This document shows, one piece after another, positions 33,619 through 45,500 of a stretch of 64,000 bases of DNA. Location: positions 248,001 through 312,000 of the forward strand of contig JAANDG010000082.1 in assembly GCA_036852015.1 (NCBI GenBank), written 5' to 3'. The notes beneath the pieces were generated by a model, which saw only the letters and a list, made by a program, of their open reading frames with translations, made no database searches and had not been told where the DNA came from. Within the stretch, counting starts at the first letter, position 1, and each line of letters starts with the position of its first letter. Origin of the DNA: Pelodera strongyloides. Taxonomy: Eukaryota; Nematoda; Chromadorea; Rhabditida; Rhabditidae. The position numbers and the translations under genes were made by a program.

Positions 33619-34035
33619 TTATTGTGTTGCCTTGTAAGCGGCCATTTCCTTCTCGTATCGTTTTCTATCATCAGCGGCCAACTTTTCCCATTTCTAAAAA
33701 TAACAATATCAAAAAATTATCCCATATTCACGTTTTTAGCCTACTTATAAAGCTATAGCAAAGTGAGCACAAAGAGAGCTGAGAAAAAAAAGTGATATGA
33801 CGATATCCAAATAGTAATTGTTGTAAGCAATTCTCACCGATTTATCAGAGATCTTTCCCCATTCGACTCCGGCAATCTTTCCGATCTGTCCAACTGAGAT
33901 TCCCGGGTGCTCCTCCTTTATGCGTCCTCTGTTCTCATTCAACCAATGGAAGAATGCGGACTGTCCTCTCTTTGGCATGTTTGGGTCTTTCTTGGCGCGA
34001 ACACGGCCCCCAGTTTCTGCCTTTGGGCGACCCAT
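33619..34035 (-). CDS. Single HMG-box chromatin protein (90 aa)
   Basis: Two exons, 33838-34035 and 33619-33693, with a clean phase-0 junction give 90 residues. The protein starts MGRPKAETGGRVRAKKDPNM, so a GRP/AT-hook-like basic arm precedes the box. The box itself runs PKRGQSAFFHWLNENR...VGQIGKIAGVEWGKISD and ends WEKLAADDRKRYEKEM. HMGB-type boxes bend DNA non-specifically and act as architectural chromatin factors in the nucleus. Size and single-box layout resemble C. elegans HMG-1.1 rather than the two-box HMG-1.2. An acceptor (ATATTCAG) sits 8 nt upstream of the ATG, consistent with trans-splicing. Confidence 0.94.
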
Positions 34036-37000
34036 TACGAACTCTGAATATTCATATATAGAGAGGATAACATACTAAGATACTTTTGATAATGAAAACA
34101 GAACCGATAACATTTTCAAAACAACAGAAAAATAATGGTAAAAGGATATAATCTCATGAAAACAGACAGTGGATCGATGCGATGCGTAATGTATGAAACG
34201 GAGACATAACTAAAGAAGAGAGACGGGAGGGTGCATTGCCAAATAACAACTCGTAAACATGTGAGTGCAGTAGGAAGGGGACAGGACAGGAAGGTAGATC
34301 AAATACAATCAATAGCTAAATCAATAGCTAAATCGAAAACCTAAATACAAGAAAAACATAAATAAGGAAAGACCCAAATTAAGAATTGTTGAAACTCTAT
34401 CCAGCTAGTCAATATGACAAAACACGTATATTTCTTATGATACATTAAAACGAGGGAAAAGAATCAGTGATGTGATTCTATTATTTCTTGGGCATATAGT
34501 AAAGAGAAGAAGAGATGATAATCAAGAACAAGTAGATATGAGCACGTTGGTTGTGAATACTGGTAGATCTGTTGTTTGTGCGACGCTTGCTTGCCATCAT
34601 TCGATAAGGGGCGGGGCGGCGCGTTCCCGCCAAAGTCAGGCAAACCCAAGCCAAGCCAACGTTTTTGAATGCGACCCCGCATCTGCTATAAAGAAAATGA
34701 GAGATAATGAGAGAGAAAAAGAGAGAGATATAAAGAAAGAGAGAGGGAAACGAGGCGGAGAAATGAGAGACATAGAGAAGAGAAGTCAGGGAGAGAGAGA
34801 GGGAGAGAGAGACATTGAATTGGCTACCGTCACAATCGAAATCCAAGAGGTCATTTGCACAGGGTCATCACACAGTAATTAGCTGGAATATATTGTTAAC
34901 GATCTGAACACATTGAAAATGTCTTAGAGTATTATATAAAGAAGAGGCACAGGTCAAGATCTATTTGGAATAAACATATCGGCGACTGTTCAGAGCTGAT
35001 TTACACCACATAAGGGCAAAGTGTAGCAATTAAAAATACTACCTACTTCAGTCGTAGTTGAAAAATGACATTAGCATCAAAATTAGAACAAAGAACTGTA
35101 CATGGTAGTTCAAATAGAGCTGGGGGAAACATCACATGTCATGCACGAAGTTTTTGACAGGGACGGAAAAAGGTCGATATTAGGCAAGCGTAGTTCCTAT
35201 CTTCCTCCTACCATTTGCGTCAAGTAAACTATTTGATCCACATACGCCGAAAGTTTCAGACACATAAACAACTACCCTTCATTGGGTGCAAAATGAGCAG
35301 CATTTCACAAAATGCGGGTAAAATTAGCCGCAAAGTATGACAACTTCCAGCACGGAGTAAGATCGACAGTGAAACTGAATTGGTAGTTTAGTCTGTTTAG
35401 TAATGGGTGGCATTTTTGTTCTTTCTGAGTAAAGTATTCAAGACAATATATTAACCATCTTACCCATATATAATGACATAAATGTCAAACCCGCAAAAAA
35501 CACGACCAATCTGTTTTGGTTAATTTTAGAGGAAATCCTTCGTTAGCGAGCAGTTTGGTTTTACGGTTAGGATAATTTTTAAGCAAAGCATTTCCAGGTG
35601 AGAATATACGTCACAGTTTCTCATTTAAGGTACCAAAGTCGACCCTTACATACGCCATATACGGCCAACCAATCCAAAGGCGCCAAAGGCCATATTCACC
35701 AACGTCGGGGTATTCTCGCAGGGAGGGAGCGTTCCCCCAGGGACTTTCTTGTTCCCGAATCCCATATTCGCCCGCAGCGGGGAACTGCAGATGCACATAA
35801 GAGAAATGCATGTCACAAAGAAATACAGTTCTAAAGTGAAACGATTTTTAAACTACAAATTAATAATATGTAAAATGGCACGCAATTGATTTACAGTTTG
35901 CTTTGAAACTGTTAAATTGATTGAAAAGGACTAAATACCGACATATCCGAATGTAAATTATCGATGCTCCGCAACCGTCATCGATAACACAAAACAATCA
36001 GCTATTATTACTTTTGCTTCTACCCAGCTCGGCCATGTATCTGGTTTACATATGGTATGAAAGGATTCGGAAGTCATTTTATGCCAGTTGACCTACTCGC
36101 TGAAGAACTTCTCTTAATATAAGAGCGTTTTAACAGTTCTAGAGCAATGCCATGTAAACGGACTATTTTTCGGATTGCTCTATCGTTACTCTAATACAAT
36201 TGTTAACTGTCATGAACAATGTGTGCGTACACATATTTCCCATTCACTAATAAGGTGCCACAAACATATACATTCAGCAAGTCTAATTAAGAGCTCTTTC
36301 TGCAATCTACCCAGAACCGAACACACAAAACATCTTTCTTTCTATTTGGAGCCAATGACGGCCCCAAAATCATGTTCATAAAATTTTAACCGTCCAGACG
36401 GATTAGTACGACCGCATAGCACTCTTCAATCCACGAATATGCGTCGACTAAGCAATCTATCTAGTACCCACACATAACTCCAATAAGGGATCTGAATATC
36501 GGAATCTTTGTTGACAGCGTCATGAAATTTACATTTTTGTTCTTTTTAACAACTTCTTTGGTTGTTTTTAACAACTCATTTGGTTGTAGTATTAGTACTA
36601 ATACTATTAGTAATAATACTACAAAGCATGTCTTGAAAGACAGAACCCTGCTTTTTGAATTCAAAACATCATAACGCGCTCAATGTTAACCATCAATCCT
36701 GTAGCTGGTTTTTCTTCTTGTAGAATGCATGAACTATCTTCAATACACATTTCCTCCTCCTGTCTTTTTTATTTCATTGGTCCGTTTTTTTCTTTTCAAA
36801 GCACAAAAACTAAGTTAGCTCATGAATTTGCCCAATATAAATAATACATGTGCTTCATGAGAAAGTTGCTGTTCTTCTTTTCGTTTCAGTCGTTTTGCCC
36901 TTTCAAGCAAACTAAAATGTGTTCTTACAATCAGTCTTATTTCTACGCTTTTAATGTGTTTAAGGTGAAAACCGCACTAACTTAGAATGAAAGGATCCTT

Positions 37001-37517
37001 AGATAAATGAAGGTTTTTCCTTCACGTTTTCCACGTCGTTCCTCCTTGATTTATCTTTCTCAAATCAAACGTCGCTGAAGGGCGAAAAGCATCTCCGACT
37101 TGCTCTTTAATACACAATTCAGTTATTCCAAACACTACTGTAACAGCAGCTCCATCTGACATAGCAGATCACATAACCAGAAGTTCAACCTTCTTTTGTG
37201 AACTTGCGATCGGGACATCAAAAATGTACAAATTGCCACGGTTAACACGCTTGATGCTTTGTTGTTTATTTAGTGTAGAATATCGTGATATATGTTTGAA
37301 ACCTACGCTTAGTCTTTCTTTGCGTATATACAAACGCACGCGGAGACGGTGCATGACTAGCAGCTCCAGTCGCTAAGTTCTCACGCCACTTGCGCATACA
37401 CAACAATCAAAAAGTTAGGCGATACTAATACACGCATCTGATATTGTAATTTGTTGATCATATCCAGGACATGACACATACGACTATTTATTCAACGAAA
37501 CGCTACTATTTCAGACA
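34036..37517. other. 3.5-kb intergenic region
   Basis: No convincing gene. Features seen: a GAGA-rich simple-sequence tract at about 34690-34815; a locally GC-rich patch at about 35640-35785 with GGGAGGGAGC opposed to GTTCCCCC; a small duplication (CTTTGGTTGTTTTTAACAAC type) and an inverted AGTATTAGTACTAATACT motif at 36550-36625. The 136-codon plus-strand frame at 34472-34882 is largely the GAGA repeat and I do not call it a gene. Confidence 0.5.
34690..34815 (+). repeat. GA-rich microsatellite
   Basis: Imperfect (GA)n/(GAAA)n run with interruptions such as GAGACATAGAGAAG. It creates a spurious acidic/basic open frame. It might bind GAGA-type factors, but its position upstream of the HMG gene is the only support. 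Confidence 0.75.
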
Positions 37518-38071
37518 ATGCTTAATATGTTAAAGCAAGATGCATGCGGTTTTCCGCACAATCATCCCACCTACATGTGCTGCTTCCGAGAACTACACTG
37601 CAAGGTGAGGGAACGAATGCGAACGATCTAATCAACTGTCAAAGAAATTATGACCAATTAGTATTTGTTGCAGACAGTTACCCTGTGTGTCAACGTTCTC
37701 AACTTCTTCCTGTTTTGCATTCTCACCGTGCAGACACTACTTGCAAACGAAAAACACTTTTTCGACTTTTACTGTATTCTCGCGCAAGGAACCGTTATCT
37801 GTTTTACCTTCTTTGCTTTGTACAATGACAAGACCCTTTTCTACATACCGTCTATTGTTTATTGGGTAAGTGCCCATTAGTATTTATTAATATTATTAGT
37901 TGAATTCGTAGAGCAGTTGGGAACTAATAATTATAATACCTTATTTAGATTATCGTCAGTTTGATGATATTTCTGCTAATTGTTTGTTCCTTTGTTTATG
38001 CGCTCGATCCCACTAAATTTGCAAGTGGTGAAACAAATTCTCTGCCGAGTATGGAAAAGTTACCAAGTTAG
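37518..38071 (+). CDS. Small multi-pass membrane protein (133 aa), unknown function
   Basis: Three exons, 37518-37604, 37674-37865 and 37949-38071, close in phase (29+64+40 residues). The N-terminus has a Cys pair (MCCFRELHCK), followed by three hydrophobic segments: LCVNVLNFFLFCILTV, LAQGTVICFTFFALY and IIVSLMIFLLIVCSFV. It ends in a short polar tail (LPSMEKLPS). The start is preceded by ATTTCAGACA, a trans-splice acceptor 3 nt from the ATG. The layout (CC near the N-terminus, three or four membrane spans, small size) resembles nematode-expanded small tetraspan-like proteins, but I cannot name a family. Convergent with sec-16. Confidence 0.75.
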
Positions 38072-39518
38072 TTTTGAACTGCAGATATAACTTAGCTTTC
38101 AAAACATAAACTATGTTAGCGATGTCGTGCTAACAAAGGATCTGTGCATCAAACAGACCGAATGGTATCATTCAGTTTAGCAATATCTAAACAAAGAAAA
38201 ACTTATTATGTTGATTGTGGAGAAGACGCTATAATGCTTAACCTTGTAGAAACACACTTTCTATCTCAAAGATATAATCGTTCAGTGATCAAAGGAGTGG
38301 CGGCAATGGGAACGTGGATGCTGACAGTTTTGCTTCTCGTATGTGTGTGGTTTACGGAGACCACAATTCGCACACTACTATACGCAAAACAAATAAACAG
38401 GTCATTTTTGTTGTTCAGGCTTAACTACGACCATCTTTATATGGTATTCCTCACAATGAAATCCAGTGATAATCCATGATCAGTTAATTGCTTATGAAAT
38501 TATATACCTTTCAGGTTTCGTAAATCCCGTTCAATAACACATGTCCGCAGGTAACATCACGTATGTTTTGGATTAAATTCCCAACTCGATTCATGTCTTC
38601 TCTTTTCCTGTATTGTATTTGCCAGTAAACAATGAACGTCGGTTCCAAAATATCCATTACATATAATTTATTCCAGAATAATAACAGTTGTAAAATTGAA
38701 AACAATGTTTGGCTTACCGGTCTCAAAAAACAAAATTCCTAAACAATGGAAGAAAAACTGTAGAAAAAGCCACCACCCGGAAAGGCGGAAAATTCCGTTT
38801 TATAGTTAGTTAAAATAGTTATCGGACCTCTGATCGAATAAATATGTGTATCAAAATCTAAAGAAATGTTCCTATTGCAGCATATTATATAGAGACTTAG
38901 CACGGCAAATTGCGATCACATTCAGCTACACGAGAAAAGAAAGAGAGTCGAAAATAAATAAGTCTAACTCTTGCCATACACTATACTGGTTAATGTATCT
39001 ATCACCAGAGAGACACCCAATCACTATTATTGAACAGACGATATGACTATACTGCACTAATTGGCAGAAAAACCCCAATAAATAGCAAACAAATAAAATA
39101 TGAAAGAAGGAATCAGCCACATAAATTCATCTGTGTATTTGTATTATAACGGAGTAAACGCTTACAATCAGGCGAAAGGTATGTTAACAAAAAATCAAAA
39201 ATAATGTTAATGACGTCACAACTTTTCCAAAACCAATGTGCGTTATTTTGTCTAATAGTGAAACCCTTACTAGTCCGAACCTTATAAACACAGAGCAAGA
39301 GGAGGAAAGCAAAACAAAATATGGAATTTTTCAGGAACGTATGCCGTAGCTGTCTTCAGTGCACATACAAATCCATAAAGAGAGTTGACAGCAATAAGGC
39401 AGCAATTCAGATTCCAGAAGCTCGCTATGAAACTATACGATGCAAATCCACAGAAGTAGTAAAAAGGCATTTTACCATTTCGCCAAGTCTGTAAAAAAAA
39501 CTAAAGTTAGATGTTCCT
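38072..39518. other. Convergent intergenic region with hydrophobic open frames
   Basis: Plus-strand frame 38144-38479 (one hydrophobic stretch, MGTWMLTVLLLVCVW) and minus-strand stretches at about 39340-39480 (FCGFASYSFIASFWNLNCC) and 38530-38690 (ILEPTFIVYW) look vaguely like pieces of a further small membrane-protein gene. They have no closed splice chain. They could be debris of a paralogue of the 133-aa gene or chance frames in sec-16 3' sequence. Confidence 0.3.
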
Positions 39519-42500
39519 TTATTGTTGCTGATGCGATGGATCACTTGCTTCTTCATGTGGATGAGTTGATTCGCTGAATGGAGACTCCGTGGCATCATCG
39601 GTCTCTGTAACTAACGATAATTACTCAATGCCAAAGATGGAACCAGTGAAAGTTTATATAACAGTTTGTTGATGAAATGCAACTGAAACATCTCAAAGGT
39701 AACCCCAAGAGCCCACGCTTTCCACCGCAACATGCTGACAAGGGTCCAAACCATAAAGAACACACGAATAGAAAAGTTATGACTTTATCATTGTAGACTC
39801 CTTACCGGGAGCAGTCGGAATGAATCCAAATGTAGTAGGAATGGTCATGTTCGGAACGGGTGCCTGCACTTGAGATGGAGTAGATTTGCTGGCTGCATTG
39901 AGTGGGTTGAAATAGCGAGATCCGCCAGAGACTCTAGCGGCCTTCAGTCCACCACTGATCCCAGAAGGAGGGGGAGACCCAGCGGAGCCTTGAGCTGGAC
40001 CATTCATGGTTGGCATGCCAAGAGCAGGAGGTGGGGCGGCCACAGATTCCTCTTCAACACCTTCGCCTATATAACGGCCTTTCACAGGATCCCACACGAT
40101 CTGCAATAAAAAGAACATACATTAAAGCGAAATACCACACGGCTTTTGAAATACCAGCCGGTTTTTGAACATAAATTTGAATAAAAAATCGAGCTAAATT
40201 CGAGCAACTTTGCATAAATACGTAAGAATTCAGCTGTTCACGATGCGTTTCAAAAACCGGTCGGTATTTCGCTTTAATATAATTGGAATATAATGATGAT
40301 CACTTGTGAATCAAAAAAAAAACAATCACATAACAACAACAAACAAAAAATGTACCTTCTTCTGTGAATCATCCGGCAAAATCATTTCATTTGTGGAAGG
40401 AATTGCCTTGACAATTTGGTCCTTCAGTCTTCCGAAAAGTCCTTTCGAACTGGACGAGGAGGCCGACTTCTAAACAAAAGTATATATTAGCACCATCATT
40501 TCATTAGAGAACTAGATGAAACAGATTTTTCAGGTATAGTATGAAATAATTAATACCTTCATTTCGTTCGGGGGTTTTTCTCCAGCATTGTTCATCGAGG
40601 GGGATGTCTGAGACGGAGGTTCCTGGGTTGGCGCAGGACGAGACACTAGGTGTTCCAATTGAGGAGCACTTTGATAGATGGGATCCGGTGGCTGAAATGC
40701 ATAAGGTTCCTTCCATACAAGGTGTTTAGTTAGGAAACACACAGGAGGACAGGAAATCGGAAGAAGACTTACAATTTGCGCAGGTGGGGAGGGAGTTACG
40801 GGTTCAGGATACGGAGTCTGATATTGTGCACTAGCAACTGACGAAGGCTCGCTTGGAAACGGTGGCTGTTCACTGGACAAATTATGATGTGGAACGTTGT
40901 CTATCGATGGCACTTGAGGTATCTGCATTGGTGGTGGTCCTGCATCTTCAGTGAACTGCGGCGCCGCCTGAAACTATGAAAATGGTTGGTACCATATAAA
41001 ATCGATCCTGTTTCCGCAATACATCAGTGAATAAAAACATTTCATCCCTCAAAAACTGGCATACCTGAGGCATGACGGGGCCATTTTGGTTTACTTTATG
41101 CTCTTCGGGTCCCTTAAATTGCAGTGGGGTCTGGTGTCCGCCGTGCCAGTCTGCAGCCTGCGAAGCAATCGAAGTTCCCTCCATAACCGCTACCGTATTT
41201 GAGTGGTGGACATGGTGCTCTTCAACAGATTGCGGCGGTAGGTGTGCAGCCTAAGCGAGACGAAAAAGGGTAAATAAAATAATAAAATAGCCGAAGTATC
41301 TGTAAATTAATCAAGATTTCGCACATAGTAATATATACTAAATTACTACTAAAACATTACCTCTTCAACGAAGTTCTCGGTTTGTACTGGAGGTTGCATC
41401 GGTTCTCTATTCGGGCTAGAAGGCACGTGTTCATGAAAAAAAGACTGCGCAGTCTCTTCCACTCTGTTCACATGGGAGTGTGCATCAGCCTGTGACTCTT
41501 GAACCTGAATGATAAATATTGAATAACAAGAAACACACCCACACTTATTCAGAAATTGTAGATAAAAGTGGAACTAATTAGAATGCGACCTAAGAAGTAC
41601 CTCTTCATGTGGCAATGCGGAAGTTGGACCGATGTTTTGTTCCTGAGTTGTCTGTGTTACCGCGGCTCTCCCTTCTGCCGAACGACGAAGATCTTGGATC
41701 CAACCTGTACTGGATGGATCCGCCTCAGCTTGCACCTAAATATTTGTTTTTAAAAAAAGGTGTAAAGTCAATTTTCAAGGAACGTAACATTGTGTACCTT
41801 CCCGCTGTTTGGACATCAGCGGTGATATATTTTTGTAGAACTTGAACAGGACTGGGAAGAATAGTTTTTTTTTATGTTTTGCTCAATTTCATAGCAAACG
41901 CCGAGCATATACCTGAACCTGTTCCGCAATATCACACAAAGAATGGAGATCACTTTGCGGCAACGCATTGTGGAACTCCCAAATCTGACGAGCAATATCC
42001 ACACAATACCTAGAAGAGGAAGATTATACACCAGGGGAGAAAAAAGACCAAGCATAAATAACAGGTTCCCGCTGCAACGGTTCTTGAACTAAGCGCACTT
42101 TAATTGGCAACATCCGTGATTTCTAGGCGCTTTTTTGCATCGACTTTACTTCAAAAGTGTGATTGTAACCAGTTTTCTGTGCAACACAAACGTGAAAAAT
42201 CACCCACATTGGTGGTTTTCCCCCATAAAAACAGTCCAAGATGGTCACAGCTAAGCAACAACCACTGATGCATGTTTCATATCCAGTTAAGTATATATTC
42301 AAAATAAAAACATACCCATAAGCACCCTGCGGAAAGCCCAGATCTCCAAGAAGACGCGCATACTGTATTCTATGGCACTGATATTCGACCGAAGTACTCA
42401 ATGGACCAGAGGCCGACGGATTTACCAGAGAAACACCTAAACGGCACAAATTATACGATCAGGAATATGTTCAAGGATTTTCCTATTGCAATACCAAACG

Positions 42501-45500
42501 TTAATTGAAGGAACTGTGAGCGAAAGCAAGTTGTTAAAAAGCAGTACCGTAGGCAAAGATCTCTGTGGCGTGAAGGTCTGTAAGTGAAAACCCATATTTG
42601 CAGATGGTTGATTCCGATTCGTCATCAGGGAGACTGGCGTGGATCAATGAAATATGCTCACGAACAGTTGCATCACTATCGGCACTCCTGAAAAGGAAAA
42701 CTAATTATATATTCAACAGACCATTCATGTATTCCTACTAAAGCTTAAAGGTAAAACCACATACCGTTCTGGCCGCTGGAATGGATTGATTGTTGTCAGG
42801 AGAGCCACTGCCAACATACAGAAATCAGCCGCTGCGTGGTATTCCTTCTGTGCGAGCACCCTAGAAGAGACACATTTTTTTTAACACAACAAAACATAAA
42901 ATCGAATACTTGTTAGAGTACTTCATTTTTAGGGTTATTAGTTTTAGTGAATTTTGTAATCATTTACCTGCCAAGAGAATAAACAGTGTTCATCGCCTCC
43001 CAGCTGTTGAGATTAGCGAGAACAATGGCTGCGTGTTCCCTCCAGCTCCCATCCTCAGTCGGTGGATTTAGCTGAATTAGTGCAATTAAAACATATTTCG
43101 AAGTGATCATGTCAGAAAGTACAATCCACATATAGATGATAGCTTACCAAAATAGGCGCGGCCTGCTTACTGGCCACAGCCATCAATGTGGTCACTGGGT
43201 TCTGCATAGACATTGCACCAATGAAGTGTTCCTCGATCTTGGAAAGTTTACTCGGCTCGACACGGCTCGCCAGAATCATTGCGTCAGCAAATAGACCATG
43301 TCTTAGGGATAGGTCAATTGCCTCCTAAAAATAATGGAATTTTTAAGGTATGACCCGGGAGCCCGCAAGTTTATGGTTGGTGTTTCATGAATAAAACATA
43401 CGTCAATGTGTCCTTCGAGTAGGAATTGAGTGAATAGTTCGCGAGCTCGAGGATCATGTTGTGCCATAGTAACGGGAGTTGCGGAGCTTTCTCGACTAGC
43501 CTTTGGATCCCTTCGACCATTCTTACGAGATGCATCAATTAGAAGACGAGCAATGTCTGGACCGGTGACCTTCTAAAATACACTCACTTTAGTTAAAAGG
43601 AAAATTAAAAAAAAGGTTGAAAGGAAAAATCAAGAAGAGCGAAATAAATAAGATGAAACTTACACCATGTTGTTGGACAAGCATCAAGAGAAGTTGCCAG
43701 ATAAGCAGACAATCAATCACGTCGTTGTCCTGCTCATTCTCACGTGCGACCTTCAATTAAAATACGACTAACAACAGAAATTAAATAATGCATTCACATG
43801 AAATTGTAAGGTGTCGCATATTATTACTCAACGCAAACGAAACGCACCTCGCTGGACATAATCCTATCCATTTGCCGTCTGATATAAAGAGTAACAGAAT
43901 GAGGCGGTGTGTTCTCAAGAAGGGGACCTCGGAAGATTGAAACTGCGTCGATCAAACGTCTACTTTTATCGTCGCTTAGTAAACTTCTAATATCGGTCAC
44001 TTGGAGAGCGGACATCGAGAATTCGGGGTTGAGAATGATCATCCTGAAGGGAAAAACAGTTGGAAGAGAATAAAGTCTAGAAGAAACACCGACTAGTAAG
44101 CAGAAATAAACAATATCACAAACCTTCCGCACGCGCCGAACGAGACAAATGCGTGAGGTGTTCTGAACTTGAGAGGAGCTTTCTGTGAAGGGTCCGCGTC
44201 GTCGTTTCCATCAACACCATCATATACACTTGCACGGTCGCTGATTCTGAATACATCTATATTGACAAACAGAAGCATAAATGCAGAGTAAATCACCACT
44301 CATTTACATATACATTTCGAACGCCTTGAGAAAATGAATACTTCACCACAATGACTTCATACAGCACTCACAACAAATACAGCACACAGAAACACAAATA
44401 CAGTAATTCAAGTCTTCCTGGAAAACTCATTTCCAGGAAGACTTGAAACACATAAGCAAAGGGATTGTGAATATCACTTCACACCAAAATACAGTACAGG
44501 ACAATAAAGTACAGCAAGCGTATACGTTGTTCCATTAAATATTTTCCCGATTAATAATGAACATACCTACGCGACGAACAGCCTACTTTCAGTTTTCTAC
44601 TGCAAACAACTAAGTAAGCAAGCAAAATGTTACCTCTAAATAGAAGAAGCGCAAACGGGAAAAGAAGCATGTGGTACTGGTTCTAAAAAATTTACCTGTC
44701 TTCGTCATCATGGCTGTCCCGTTCATCCGAAAACAATTGTTTCTGCGTGTTTGTGTACTTCTGTTTTCGAATCTCCGTATGCTTGCTTTGTAGGTTGGCA
44801 CAGATCTGAGTTTTAACATAGAATAGGCGAAGCACGAAAATGGTTCAAAACGGCAACGAACCCCTTTGACTCTATGTTGTATACAGTGTTTTGACACCCC
44901 CCATCCATACATCGAACAATGTACATAAGCTTGAAATCGTTCTAAAATTCTTTATCTAAACAAACTCACTTGGTAAAGTGCCTCTTCATCGTCGACTCCG
45001 GCAGCAGTAAGGATGTAAAATTCCCGATTGAACTTCTTGTGGAAAGCAGAAATGTCCGAATAGTTGTGTTGCCACAGTGCGGTGAAGAAGACGTAAGCAA
45101 CCTAATCAGAATAAATCAGTTGCATATGTTTCAAACCAGACGTATAATTATCACGAAGAAAAATACTGAGTAATGAGAAATACCTTTTCATGAGGTCCCA
45201 TGCTGTGAAACTGTGGTGGTGGCGGGAACTTTCGCACTGCCGCGACGAATTTGCTCTATAAACAAACAAGCATAAAAAAACTGGTCGTAATCTCGTCAAC
45301 ACTGCAAGTTTCTGTAGATAATCAAAATGCTGAATCCAAAATAAGGTATATGAAAAAGGTACTCACAAGTGGTACTCTAAGGGATCCGATCAAATATACT
45401 TCCGTTTGAGTGAAATATGCCGTGTGAGAAGTGTATTGTGCCATTTCTGCATCAGAACAGTCGTCGTCATTAGAAGCGCTCGATATTCCGGGTGAATTGT

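Noticed and set aside
34472..34882. 136-codon plus-strand frame
   Set aside because: Its second half is the GAGA microsatellite and the complementary strand is open for the same reason. No splice or family support.
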